The notes beneath the pieces are model-generated. The model was given only the letters and a program-made list of their open reading frames with translations. It ran no database searches and had not been told where the DNA came from. Made by a program: the position numbers and the translations under genes. Below are positions 24,101-33,730 of a stretch of 64,000 nt of DNA, piece by piece (the stretch's first letter is position 1; the number at the start of each line of letters is the position of its first letter). This stretch comes from a virus, in the IMG/VR virus record IMGVR_UViG_3300033993_002459, positions 1 to 64,000 of that record; one strand, written 5' to 3'.

Positions 24101-26257
24101 ATCAAAGAAGTCCCAAAAGGTGAAGTGTTAACTGTATCCCCTCTCGCAACAGATGGGTTAGCTTTTAGTCCTGTCAACTGTAATAAAAAAATTGAACCAC
24201 AAAGTAATAGTAAGGCTCAAATTTATTCTATAAACGCTATGGCTTGTAGGAGAGTTATTCTTAAAGTAGTTGATATAGTGTCACCGAGTAAAACAAAACA
24301 AGAACAACAACCTGATAATAAGAATGTTAGTGGTGACGAACCCAAAACTCCTGATAAATTTGAAATTCAGCGTACTAAAACACTTAGAGAAACATCATCA
24401 GTTGACTACACTCAAAAACTAAAAGATGGAATTGGAAAAAGAATTTTAAGAAATCTTTTGACTGAGTGTGATTATTTTGAGGTTATAAAGGATGAGTCAC
24501 CTATGATATATGATTCAATTAGAGAAAAAATTAGATATTTTAACCCATCCTTCCACTCAATGACACCTGAGGGATTAAATTCTAGGCTTACTTTTTTAAA
24601 TCAATGTGTAAGACCTGGTGAAACTATCCCGGTGATTGGTACTGATGGTAAACCTAAATTCAACGATGCCTTAAACACTTCATTCGGGACACCCCCAATT
24701 TTAGTTTTAAGAATTGGAGATTTTTACCATACCAAAATAGTTCCTGATGGGGTAAGTTTTTCATATGAAAATAATCTTTTAGATTTAAATCCTGAAGGTA
24801 TTGGTGTACAACCTATGATAGTTAAGGTAACTATGAATTTCAAAATCATTGGTGGTATGGGTTTAGCAAAACCAATCGAACAACTTCAGAACGCTTTATC
24901 ATTTAATTACTATGCCAATACAGAAATATATGATGAAAGAGCTACACCTACAGAGGATACTACTGCAATCGATAAATCTATAATCGATGATTTAATAGCT
25001 CAACAACCATCTAAATTACTACAGAATTCTACACCACAAGCAACAAATGATGGTGGTGATACAATTGGTGAGATAGTTACTAATATACCAGCACCAGCAG
25101 GACAAGTAGGACAAACAGGTGAAATTGTTTACAAATCAATTATGGACAAGTTGTTAGATGAGTCACCTAAATATTTTGAAGGTCTTGTAAATAAATTGGA
25201 GAGTATATTCAAGGAATACAACTATGGAATTATCCAAATTTTGGATATCAAAAGAAATTATACCAATGGAAAATTATTTAATGACGAAGATATAAATAGT
25301 ACAAATGGTGAGGAAATAAAGATTTATGGTAAACCCACCTATGAATCTGATATAGACCAAGAATTTACAACTTATATTAATAACATAAATAACAATAAAA
25401 ATCCTTTGGTTAAATATATGGCTGAGTTTTTTAAGGATTCAACCAACGGAAAAAATCCATTTATAGATGTACTTAAGAAGAATATGGTACAATATACCGA
25501 GTCATTGAAACCTCGATATAAACAAGGTATCACTACAAATCTACAAGATTTAACTCAACTTCAACAAACTTATGTACAATTATTTAGAAAAATTAATTTA
25601 ATTATCAAAAAGACTGATGGGAAACTTTTGGATACCAACTCACCAAGAGTCTATAATCTTATACCAACAACCGATGTTGCCAGTCAAGCAACAACACCTG
25701 ATACTTATGAAGAATTAAAAACCGACTATCTTAAGTTCAAACAAGTATTTGATGGGTATAATAAGGTTTTGACTGATAACGAAATTGCTTTCTTTCAAGA
25801 CGAAAACCCAACAAAAAAATACACATTTAGTCAGATTACTGATGGAGACGATGCTAATTTCTTTTTGATTATGGGAAGAATTCTGACTGATAAAACAAAA
25901 AAAGATGATTTCATAAGAAGTGTAATCAAAGGTAATCTTACTGGTGTTAAATCACCTGTGAATTTCAAAAACAAATTCGAAAAGATTGTTAACGAGTGGG
26001 AAAACAAATCAACGAAACAAATTAATGTTGATGAAAAAAAATTCGACAAAGTGAAAAAAAGTAAAAAATACAAAGACTACACTAAAAATCTTAAGGATGA
26101 TACATATAAAAAAGGTAAGGTAAGAAAGTTTAATTATACAACTGTCAAAGACCAAGCTAAGGTACAAACACAAGAAACAAAAATAAAGGAGTTATATCAA
26201 CAGAAAAGTACCGAGAGTGGGAAAACATCATTCTTGAATACCTACAAATTTAATTAA
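21197..26257 (+). CDS. Giant baseplate protein with OmpA-like domain
   Basis: A 1686-residue structural protein. The N-terminal ~600 residues are Asn/Pro/Gly-rich with repeated KYGPEGG-like motifs (NNYGPEGGY near 75, NKYGPEGGF near 118). A Gly/Ser/Met linker (GGASAMGGGSTMG) lies around residue 800. Residues ~890-1020 match an OmpA-type peptidoglycan-binding domain: LELVGSASELGGETYNLDLS followed by KRRIASVKQFL and, later, a CRRVILKVV strand. The arginine pair is kept, but the usual aspartate after the 'GH' pair is replaced. The C-terminal ~300 residues are helical and very basic (KKSKKYKDYTKNLKDD). It lies between tape measure and gp53, where baseplate hub and tube-base proteins (such as T4 gp48 and gp54) are expected. 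A hub or central baseplate role is inferred. Confidence 0.72.
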   Translation: MSNSPLSFQATTIFRKDLLVRNLKPYTVPGFFIPNTGNRNTQYTPRDLSVVDTPNDLIENPPKADELYKLNNYGPEGGYFDVTINNKLPVKPNQGEYNPNDTKMDLVNEFFIDTAFIENKYGPEGGFNQMVIIDDIQNNNKLYLPYWELSPVNFVPSSYAAYNIFNSENPIGTDGLLSQDSSLAKISATELKKQFQYRVNIETSTKTVGTINMDTFKDPYQASLLVSGREKIYYQNWRITVSDQPNSSTDFGSRLQGTYYPSSPIPGDYFAPTEINGGENRQTLSALNSVNRLFGNALGPIITNTNNPSITFIQNTGNAQRSSLFQNLELNRYQPPYSKDNTNQNTGQSSATLNLTLNGTQPVSTVGGYYVGSKNAEPSLITSPPNQVPVDAFGRQQQAPVFGNSEMGILFEGNQNQINFGLAGKSFSDGGGIDGDFVWISPKYRADAGFRATPGGGAGTLDDEFNLISSKYQSSQSTNIDFKPTSILDETQRLINSADSLQGIARLKHVGNAINQVSKVFNDGYKELTKGSKVLSYTDNTTGIEVGREYCRIFAKDTPYYTFKDLQKTDGITTSGRRFTNSVLDRTYNLNISPTRNPGSTNIQPNARGQLVAKKYMFSIENLAWRTSSKPGFTYDDLPACERGPNGGRVMWFPPYDLSFSDSSNANFGSTSFLGRPEPIYTYKDTSRSGTLSWKIIVDHPSIMNVIVDKQLKGINKQKVDSILDSFFAGCVKYDIYELAKKFNTIPIADLFTYQEIINSPRLTPEELIGVGKEIKGSADGELPTGGVSTMGGAGGASAMGGGSTMGNPPNLAADFKGKYSEFGFYFDNDIPKPNTTPQYDTTYNSYVGSKNNYIRDANDVFNSSGTYCKTNTTYCNEQKNVGQFFDSVVQSNYTKFSEGFINDLYNVFKDNAETTVTLELVGSASELGGETYNLDLSKRRIASVKQFLENYKTTTGASLKEYFSKISIKEVPKGEVLTVSPLATDGLAFSPVNCNKKIEPQSNSKAQIYSINAMACRRVILKVVDIVSPSKTKQEQQPDNKNVSGDEPKTPDKFEIQRTKTLRETSSVDYTQKLKDGIGKRILRNLLTECDYFEVIKDESPMIYDSIREKIRYFNPSFHSMTPEGLNSRLTFLNQCVRPGETIPVIGTDGKPKFNDALNTSFGTPPILVLRIGDFYHTKIVPDGVSFSYENNLLDLNPEGIGVQPMIVKVTMNFKIIGGMGLAKPIEQLQNALSFNYYANTEIYDERATPTEDTTAIDKSIIDDLIAQQPSKLLQNSTPQATNDGGDTIGEIVTNIPAPAGQVGQTGEIVYKSIMDKLLDESPKYFEGLVNKLESIFKEYNYGIIQILDIKRNYTNGKLFNDEDINSTNGEEIKIYGKPTYESDIDQEFTTYINNINNNKNPLVKYMAEFFKDSTNGKNPFIDVLKKNMVQYTESLKPRYKQGITTNLQDLTQLQQTYVQLFRKINLIIKKTDGKLLDTNSPRVYNLIPTTDVASQATTPDTYEELKTDYLKFKQVFDGYNKVLTDNEIAFFQDENPTKKYTFSQITDGDDANFFLIMGRILTDKTKKDDFIRSVIKGNLTGVKSPVNFKNKFEKIVNEWENKSTKQINVDEKKFDKVKKSKKYKDYTKNLKDDTYKKGKVRKFNYTTVKDQAKVQTQETKIKELYQQKSTESGKTSFLNTYKFN

Positions 26258-26259
26258 AA

Positions 26260-26583
26260 ATGGCATTACAGACATATAATAGATATAATGAGTTTCAAAT
26301 AGATGGACAACAAACAGTTGTACCATATATAAATTTACCATCGAAGACATCTGATAAAAGATATATCTATAAAATTGGACAATCTCGTATGGATAAAATA
26401 TCACAACAATATTATGGTACACCAGTTTTTGGTTGGTTAATTATGTTAGCCAATCCAAATTATGTTGGTGGTGAATGGAACATACCTGATGGTACTATAT
26501 TGACAATTCCATATCCGTTGATAACTTCATTACAAGACTACAAAAGCGAGTTGAATAACTATTTCTTTTATTATGGTAGATAA
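26260..26583 (+). CDS. 53: Baseplate wedge protein, T4 gp53-like (LysM-like fold)
   Basis: A 107-residue protein, shorter than T4 gp53 (196). The central pattern RMDKISQQYYGTPVFGWLIM, then LANPNY and WNIPDGTILTIPYP, is the LysM-like motif of gp53 ('YYG...WW.I...N.I.....IP.GT.L.IP'). In T4, gp53 joins wedges to the hub during baseplate assembly. It starts 2 bases after the preceding stop, and its last 11 bases overlap the next gene, indicating translational coupling within the baseplate operon. The missing part relative to T4 is the C-terminal extension. Confidence 0.8.
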   Translation: MALQTYNRYNEFQIDGQQTVVPYINLPSKTSDKRYIYKIGQSRMDKISQQYYGTPVFGWLIMLANPNYVGGEWNIPDGTILTIPYPLITSLQDYKSELNNYFFYYGR

Positions 26584-29500
26584 TTCAGAAAACATTTTAG
26601 TTGAGTTTGATTATAACAATATTTTTTTAGTTGACCCTAATAAAGTAATTGACAACAATGGAAAAGCTCAAGACAGATTAATTAAACATGAAAATTTAGT
26701 AATATATGCTAACTTGGAGTGTAAAGTATTACCTAGAACAAAATTAGCTTTAGGGGTGGCATCCAATGATGCTGTACAAAACATAACAGTTGCATCAATT
26801 AATTTTTTGAATCCTGGTAAAAAAACTTATTTGGATAATTCTTATACTGATGAACTGACAGGAAAAGATACCTTACAAGGTAGGGGTGTAAATCAACCCA
26901 AATTAGAAAAAGTTGGATTTACAAATGAAAAGAAAGAACCTGATTATTTTATAAGACAACAAACCCTATCAAGTGGAAGACTAGGTTCAGTGGATAATGG
27001 TTTATTGGGTATCACTTCTATTAGTATTAGACAGAATACTTCGATGGAACCACAAGTAACTATTCAAATGGAGGATGTTAAGGGTAGAGCACTCTTCGAA
27101 TCTGGAGATAATTCACCATATGCCCCATTCTTTAATTTACCATATCCATTATTCTATTTAACTATTAAAGGTTATTTTGGTAAGGCCATTAGACTTCCCT
27201 TGATGTTACATAAATTTAATGCCAGATATGACACATCAAATGGTAATTTTAAAATCCAATTAGATTTTTTCACATATAAGTTTTCATTATTATCAGAAGT
27301 TGCTGTTGGGTCTCTCCAAGCAGTACCCCATATGTACACTTCAAAATTTAATGTCACTAAAATTAATAACACGCTTTCACCCACAGATACAAAAACTCCT
27401 GAAACAATAACAAGAGGCTATCAAAAAATAAAGGAAGTATATTCAGATTATATTTCTAAGGGATTATTACCTGACAATTTTCCACAACTAACTTTAGTAC
27501 AACTACAAAATAACTTGAAGTTGTTCTTAAAAAATGAATTAGGTGAGTTTACAAAACAAAATTTGAAACCAATTACTGATGCTGATACATATTTAGATGT
27601 TTTAAATCAGTATAGGGGTGAAATAAAAAATTATGAAACTTCTTGGTTTAACACATATTGTGATAGACAACAAAATTTTTTCATCATCCAAAGAGGTAAT
27701 GAGCTTATACCAATTTTTACATTAAAAGAGGGTTATAGAACTGATCCAAACAATAAAAAAGAAGCACAAAGTAAGTTACTTGAAATTGTCAATCGATACA
27801 ACAATCTACTTAGTGAAAATGAAACTTTTGGTAAAAACAAGACATATACTATTGGTAATAAACCACCAGTAAAATCTGAAATTAATAACAGAATACAATT
27901 TGATTCTTTCCAAAAAGGGGGAACATTTGTTTTTAATACACCAATTGACTTCGGTACTCAGGCTGGTGAGGGTAATGTTAGATTAGATGAGACATGGAGA
28001 CTAAAAAAATCTGTGGCTCAACCAACAGTACCTGACTATCAAACTCTTAGAAAGGAATTAATAAATTCAGATATTGCAAAAAACACCGATGATTATCCGT
28101 TCTTTTATTTTTCAGGTACTGGTTCATTCAATGAATGTATCGACCAAATGGAAAAGGATTTAAACACTTTAATCAATCAAATTGAAGAAGAAATAACAAC
28201 AGAATTGTCTTTTTTTCTTCAAAACAAAACTAGTACTTTAGGTTTCAAACCAACGATAAGGAATGTACTCGGGGTAATATTTGCAAATGGGGAAGCTTTT
28301 ATGAGATTATTAGATGATACTCATTCGAAAGCATGGGATGCTAGAGACAACAAAGATAAGAAAGCGGTAATATTTGATCCAGCTATAAGTTCAGCATCCC
28401 CAGATATACCACAATTAGGTCAAACACTTAATCAACCTGTATATCCGTGGCCACAATTTATTGTCCAAACTGGTGGTCAAAATGGAAAAGAAAAGTACGA
28501 AATTAAATATCCTGCTGATTCCGATGTAATTGGTAGAACTAAAGCGAATAACCCTAATGTTTGGCCTGAGGTAGAATTTGTTGAGGAGTATATAAGAGGT
28601 TTTACAAAGAGATTAGCAGCACCAAATTTCGGTGTTACAACAAACAACGAATTGAAAGATGTTTTAAGACTATCTTTTAACGCCATTGAATTCCCAATCG
28701 AGAACAATGTTTACTTCAACAAAGAAGAAGTAAAATTCTATTATGAAATTTATGAAAGAATACTTTGGATTTCTAATTATTCTAAACTATCTCGTTCATA
28801 TAATTTTACATCTGCCTTGGATAAAATTACAACTGTGATAGCAGATTCTGAAGTTACCAACATCAAAAATAGTTTAGGTAAGGATAATCCTTTTCTATCC
28901 GACAAATTAAAAAATTATGCTGTAAATTTAACAAATCTAAAACAATTTTCGAATGGTGGTTTTGGTGAAAGCTGGCAAAATTTCATAAGAGGTATATTCA
29001 ACACATCATACATTAAAAATAAAACGGAAAATGCACAAATAGAATTCTTTTTACCTAATTTTTTGAATAATTCTGTAACTACACCGAAAGCTGATATTAC
29101 AAGTATTGAAAAATTACAAACATACATTTCCGATAATAGTGAGACAAATGTATTCGATTTCACAGATACCTATCCATTTACTAATAAACAATGGATAACT
29201 CAGTATCTATCCAATGGTGTTGAATTTACTAATCCAATTTTGGCCTTCGACACGAGAAAATCTGTTTTCTATAATGATTTGAAAAAAACAATTACAAACT
29301 TTGAGAAAAATGGTGAGAATAGAAATTTCAACAGACCTTTCTCTAATTTTTCGTACTTGAACAAAACACCAACCAACTTTTTATCTCAAGGATTGACACC
29401 CCCACTTAAAACATTTTACGAAAATAGACAATCAAATCAAACTTTTATTACTGAAGGACGAGTTGAATATTCTAATTATAATGATGGATTAGTTAGTGCA

Positions 29501-32500
29501 AAACAAACAACTTCAATATTGAATACCCCATATTTTATAAACTCAATTCAAAGGGGAATACAAAATTTTAGGGACAATGAAACCTATCCATTTGTTGCAT
29601 CAGCTTATTTGTTTTTGAATAGTCTCCCACTTTCAACTTTAAGGGAAACTTATAAAACATTAGGTGACTCGTCTAATCCTGAAGATTTGAGTTATATTTT
29701 CGCAACATTTAAAAAATTTGGTGGTGTTCACAAGTTACCTTTTGCTTGGATTTTGAAAATGGGTTCAATATGGCATCGATATAAAACATTTATTAATGAT
29801 GGAAGAGACATCATTGAAACATCTTGGAGTGGTTTTTCATACTTAAACAATTATGATCCAGTAACTAATGACTCCGAAAAGGAATATAACTTAATCATCA
29901 ATAATTCACAAATTGATATTATTCTCCAAAAAAATTCGGTCTTTGGTTCAGGTCCGAATCCAGAAACCTCGACTTTAATCAATGTTGGATTCTACCCCAA
30001 ATTAATAAATGACTTTAGTGTCTTTTACTTAGGTTATCCAATAATTGCGACTGATTATCAAATCAATGGTGTATGTGATGTTCAAGGAACAACACTCACA
30101 ATTATTAATATACAAGGCTCACTTCAAGTTGGGGATATTCTTAGTGGGTTGGGAATACCAGCGGGAACAACGATTCTTTCACAAATTAATAATTCTCAAT
30201 TCCAATTAAACAACTCGTTCAATATAACAAATTCAACCTTTATTGTTACGAATAGACGAGCAGATGGTTATACAAGTTTAGATATACAGAGCGCAATAAC
30301 ATCTGGGTTGACATTCAATTATGTCAATACAGCAATAGTTAATTTACCTGAGGGTTTTGATAGTTCGAATTCAAAACGAGATTGTAGAATTATACCTTGG
30401 TCTATGACTGTGAGAACTAATGATGGCAATTTCGAATACCCCTTACCATCTCATGGTTCTTTGTTTAATCAAACTAAAAACGAGTGTATCAAAAATGGAA
30501 AGAAACAAATCGAAGTTTTGAACAATCAAGCTATGTACGATGGTTCTGTACGACTATTTTGGGGTGCACCCAATTTTGGTTACTATGACAATGCCAAAGT
30601 TTCTAAACCATCACCTTACGAGTATTTAAATTTCATAAATAACAATACTAATAATCAGGAAAACTTTAGTATTAGGAATTCATATACTCAAATCAGTGAA
30701 ATATTTTCAGTTTTTGAAAAATCAGTTTTAGATAATTTTGAAAATGAATTTCTTAAATTCTCAAAATCAATTTATGATTATGCTGATTCTAGTTTATTTG
30801 AAACATCAAATAAATTAGCTGTAAGTAATCAGGTAGGTGATGTGGAAGCTTCATATAGGAATTTTCAGTACTTGATGAGAAAAATGATGGTACTTACCGT
30901 GACCACTGGTGACACTGGTGATAAAATGGTTGAATTATTGCAAGAAAAACAACTCACAGAGTTTAATAATTACATACAAGGATTTCTTAATTATGATATT
31001 ATTTTTAAGTTCGGAAATCCATCTTCTTATGACAAAAAGTTATTTTATTCATTCTCTAATTTACAGATAATAGATGGTTTTGAGTTTGACAGATACACAT
31101 TACAAACCCCAAATACCCTACCAACCCAAGGTGGAAATATAACTTTGAGTGCCTCAAGGAGTGACCCTAGAAATACTTTAGCGTGGAAAGCTTTATTAAC
31201 CTATGTTGGATTTTCTGAAATACCTGAACTTCAATATAAAGATAATGGTTCATACATCACTGACTTTTTTGTTGATTTAAATATTGCATTCACTCAAAGA
31301 AATGTTGAGTTGTTTGCCCCTATGATAAAGATTTATGCTACACAAAAACTAAATCAATTTCAAACTAATCCGATTCCGAAACCTGCACCACCAGTCGGAC
31401 CTATCGGTAATTTAGTTTCCGTTGCAACACTAAGAGATAATTTTACAATCAACATATATGTGTCAGGACCTAGTAAGTGGGGTGTGTATAAAACACCAAA
31501 TGGTGAGGTGTCTTTTGAAGGAACTAAAAGTTTCCAAACTAATTATCAGATTATAATTGATGAAATAATATTGATTATATATGGAAGTTTGGCAACAAAC
31601 CCAAATCAAAACCAATATATTGTTAATATACAACAAGCGCAAAATACTGAACAAGAAAATTACCCACAGGTACCAAATCCATCTACAGGTATAAGTAAGG
31701 GTATATTTTTTGAATCAATGACTAACTATTTGTTAAAAATTGAAGATTTTATAGGAAAAATATTGGACAACATTAATGGTAAATTAACTAACGAGCTCGA
31801 ATCGATAACAAACATCACTTTAGAAAAACTTGACTCTGAAATAAGGGATGCCCCAAAAACAAAAATAGAGTTGTATGATATGTTTAAAGCATTCAACGAC
31901 AAATGGATTGCAGGTGGTGACTTTAAAAATAGAACTTTATTCGAAGACATTTTAATTTTAGACCGAGCAAGTAGAAACATCGGAGATATTATTCTTATTG
32001 ATTTATTTAAACTTTCTGAATTGTTAGATTTTATAAGTCCCGAAAATACAATGGAGGGATTAATTAAAACTATTCTCCACGATAACAGATTTGTCTATAT
32101 GAATTTACCATCGTATGTAAATTTTTATGGTGTTCAAGATGCTGTTAAGAACCCTAAACCTAAAACTGAGGGTTCTTTAGAATTCGCAAATTCTTTGTTT
32201 GGTACATTTACAAATGTTGATTACACTGAATCTCGTTCCAAATTGGTATGTTTTTTCCCTGGTAAACCTAGTGAACAATTAGCAATAAATAACATTGATT
32301 GGAGATATAGAAATGATGCTTTTGACTTAAGGAGAACTGATAATCCTTTGGTTGAGGAACAGACAGGAAAGAAAGATTTTGATAAGTCAAATAGAGTTGT
32401 TGGATTCAATGTTGATATTGGAATTCAGAACCAATCAATCTTTAAAAGTTTCACAGTGGGTCAAGAAAATGGATTGTCAACTGCCGAATCTTTACAAATA

Positions 32501-33478
32501 TTGAATGATATGGCCAACCAATCTGGTGGTCGCCAAGGTACTACTCAAAGTGTTTCTCTTTATAACCTATACAAAAATAGAAGTTATACTTGTAGTATAT
32601 CAATGATGGGAAATGCACTTATTCAACCAACGATGTATTTCAATTTAAGATATGTTCCTATGTTTTATGGTGCATATTATATTACAGAAGTTAACCATTC
32701 AATAAGTCAGGGAGAATTCAGTACTGACATTGTGGGTGTAAGACAAGCGACAGCTGCTTTATCTAAAATTGATGATTACTTACAAAATTTGAAGTACAAC
32801 TTTGTTAGAAATATTATAGACCAAAGAAGAAATGAAATAAAACAACAAAAGGCTGAGATTCAAAGAGGGGCAAGACTTGAAGAACAAGCAATCAAGTATA
32901 TCACGGAGGGTATTAAACCTTTATCAACATTATCAAATCGTGAACTTCAAGTTGGCGCACCTTACGAAGATTTCAGACAAGTCAGTCCTGATAAAATTAC
33001 AATTACACTTAAGTTTTTGAAAGAAACTTTAAAACAAAAAACAGCAAATGAAAATATTCGTTTGTGTGTTTTCTCTTGGTTCTATTTCAGTTCGATATAT
33101 AATCAATCCTTGGAAGCAAGAGGTTATAATTTTGGTAACATTGTTTTAACTCGATCCGCTCGATGGAGTGACCCATTAATCACAAAATATTTTCCGAAAA
33201 AAGAATATTATTGTTCAAGTGACCAAAATCCATTATTTTTAGTTGTATTCCCAAGTTTGGACAAAGTGGTTGATTTTTTCATTGAAAGGTGGACACCATT
33301 AATTAATCAATTGAAAGGGACAACACCTACTAATGTCTTTGAATTTACATACATCAACTCTAATGTTGACATCAGTTTAGGTAAAAGAGAGTGGGAAAGT
33401 ATTAAAAATCAAACAGATACTTTTGACGCACAACTTTTAATTATTGGTAAAGGTATACAAGCATTTAATGCAATATAG
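26573..33478 (+). CDS. Giant baseplate hub protein (T4 gp27-like parts)
   Basis: 2301 residues, the largest gene here. Residues ~130-270 form a conserved block (LLGITSISIRQNTSMEPQVT, YAPFFNLPYPLFYLTIKGYF, SEVAVGSLQAVPHMY) typical of hub-type proteins of marine T4-like phages. Near residues 2000-2060, SYTCSISMMGNALIQPTMYF, then FYGAYYITEVNHSISQGEF and STDIVGVRQ, match the gp27/gpD pattern of a beta barrel ('G...I.PG......G.Y.V..V.H.I..G.F.T'). Between them is a long mixed region, including a small beta module near 1170-1225 (GDILSGLGIPAGTTIL). The last ~200 residues are a separate unrecognised domain. The ATG overlaps gp53 by 11 bases. It most likely forms the hub trimer under the tube, with the inserted parts replacing other T4 hub proteins. 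No lysozyme motif was seen. Confidence 0.78.
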   Translation: MVDNSENILVEFDYNNIFLVDPNKVIDNNGKAQDRLIKHENLVIYANLECKVLPRTKLALGVASNDAVQNITVASINFLNPGKKTYLDNSYTDELTGKDTLQGRGVNQPKLEKVGFTNEKKEPDYFIRQQTLSSGRLGSVDNGLLGITSISIRQNTSMEPQVTIQMEDVKGRALFESGDNSPYAPFFNLPYPLFYLTIKGYFGKAIRLPLMLHKFNARYDTSNGNFKIQLDFFTYKFSLLSEVAVGSLQAVPHMYTSKFNVTKINNTLSPTDTKTPETITRGYQKIKEVYSDYISKGLLPDNFPQLTLVQLQNNLKLFLKNELGEFTKQNLKPITDADTYLDVLNQYRGEIKNYETSWFNTYCDRQQNFFIIQRGNELIPIFTLKEGYRTDPNNKKEAQSKLLEIVNRYNNLLSENETFGKNKTYTIGNKPPVKSEINNRIQFDSFQKGGTFVFNTPIDFGTQAGEGNVRLDETWRLKKSVAQPTVPDYQTLRKELINSDIAKNTDDYPFFYFSGTGSFNECIDQMEKDLNTLINQIEEEITTELSFFLQNKTSTLGFKPTIRNVLGVIFANGEAFMRLLDDTHSKAWDARDNKDKKAVIFDPAISSASPDIPQLGQTLNQPVYPWPQFIVQTGGQNGKEKYEIKYPADSDVIGRTKANNPNVWPEVEFVEEYIRGFTKRLAAPNFGVTTNNELKDVLRLSFNAIEFPIENNVYFNKEEVKFYYEIYERILWISNYSKLSRSYNFTSALDKITTVIADSEVTNIKNSLGKDNPFLSDKLKNYAVNLTNLKQFSNGGFGESWQNFIRGIFNTSYIKNKTENAQIEFFLPNFLNNSVTTPKADITSIEKLQTYISDNSETNVFDFTDTYPFTNKQWITQYLSNGVEFTNPILAFDTRKSVFYNDLKKTITNFEKNGENRNFNRPFSNFSYLNKTPTNFLSQGLTPPLKTFYENRQSNQTFITEGRVEYSNYNDGLVSAKQTTSILNTPYFINSIQRGIQNFRDNETYPFVASAYLFLNSLPLSTLRETYKTLGDSSNPEDLSYIFATFKKFGGVHKLPFAWILKMGSIWHRYKTFINDGRDIIETSWSGFSYLNNYDPVTNDSEKEYNLIINNSQIDIILQKNSVFGSGPNPETSTLINVGFYPKLINDFSVFYLGYPIIATDYQINGVCDVQGTTLTIINIQGSLQVGDILSGLGIPAGTTILSQINNSQFQLNNSFNITNSTFIVTNRRADGYTSLDIQSAITSGLTFNYVNTAIVNLPEGFDSSNSKRDCRIIPWSMTVRTNDGNFEYPLPSHGSLFNQTKNECIKNGKKQIEVLNNQAMYDGSVRLFWGAPNFGYYDNAKVSKPSPYEYLNFINNNTNNQENFSIRNSYTQISEIFSVFEKSVLDNFENEFLKFSKSIYDYADSSLFETSNKLAVSNQVGDVEASYRNFQYLMRKMMVLTVTTGDTGDKMVELLQEKQLTEFNNYIQGFLNYDIIFKFGNPSSYDKKLFYSFSNLQIIDGFEFDRYTLQTPNTLPTQGGNITLSASRSDPRNTLAWKALLTYVGFSEIPELQYKDNGSYITDFFVDLNIAFTQRNVELFAPMIKIYATQKLNQFQTNPIPKPAPPVGPIGNLVSVATLRDNFTINIYVSGPSKWGVYKTPNGEVSFEGTKSFQTNYQIIIDEIILIIYGSLATNPNQNQYIVNIQQAQNTEQENYPQVPNPSTGISKGIFFESMTNYLLKIEDFIGKILDNINGKLTNELESITNITLEKLDSEIRDAPKTKIELYDMFKAFNDKWIAGGDFKNRTLFEDILILDRASRNIGDIILIDLFKLSELLDFISPENTMEGLIKTILHDNRFVYMNLPSYVNFYGVQDAVKNPKPKTEGSLEFANSLFGTFTNVDYTESRSKLVCFFPGKPSEQLAINNIDWRYRNDAFDLRRTDNPLVEEQTGKKDFDKSNRVVGFNVDIGIQNQSIFKSFTVGQENGLSTAESLQILNDMANQSGGRQGTTQSVSLYNLYKNRSYTCSISMMGNALIQPTMYFNLRYVPMFYGAYYITEVNHSISQGEFSTDIVGVRQATAALSKIDDYLQNLKYNFVRNIIDQRRNEIKQQKAEIQRGARLEEQAIKYITEGIKPLSTLSNRELQVGAPYEDFRQVSPDKITITLKFLKETLKQKTANENIRLCVFSWFYFSSIYNQSLEARGYNFGNIVLTRSARWSDPLITKYFPKKEYYCSSDQNPLFLVVFPSLDKVVDFFIERWTPLINQLKGTTPTNVFEFTYINSNVDISLGKREWESIKNQTDTFDAQLLIIGKGIQAFNAI

Positions 33479-33481
33479 TGA

Positions 33482-33489
33482 TATTTATA
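33482..33489 (+). promoter_or_regulatory. Late-type promoter
   Basis: ATATTTATAAATAAAATTAT, 12 bases before the ATG at 33502, containing an exact TATAAATA. It starts right at the stop of the hub gene. Confidence 0.65.
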
Positions 33490-33501
33490 AATAAAATTAT
33501 T

Positions 33502-33726
33502 ATGAGCGTAAAATTAATTTTAGATAGTTACTTAGGTAAAAATACAAAAACAACTGAAAAAGATTTAGGTGATGGTACTAAACAAGTTTGTGATTTAGAT
33601 ACTGGTGAATGTTATGTTGTTAGAATGAAAGATGGTCTAATAGAAAGAGTTGACAATACAATGAGAACAAATAAAAGAATCCAAGTGGAAACACAAACTG
33701 GGATAAAACAACTATTAAACGGATAG
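33502..33726 (+). CDS. Small hypothetical protein
   Basis: A 74-residue protein starting MSVKLILDSYLGKN at 33502. A start at 33478 would read through the late promoter and is rejected. The sequence has a small central beta module, KDLGDGTKQVCDLDTGECYV, with two cysteines, then a basic tail (MRTNKRIQVETQTGIKQLLNG). I do not recognise a family. It lies between the hub and the proline-rich gene under a strong late-type promoter, so it is probably a minor virion or assembly protein; nothing more can be supported. Confidence 0.65.
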   Translation: MSVKLILDSYLGKNTKTTEKDLGDGTKQVCDLDTGECYVVRMKDGLIERVDNTMRTNKRIQVETQTGIKQLLNG

Positions 33727-33730
33727 AAAA

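Noticed and set aside
26573-33478. Possible lysozyme or peptidase domain in the giant hub protein (as in T4 gp5)
   Set aside because: No catalytic motif of a known muramidase, amidase or peptidase could be found in the 2301 residues.
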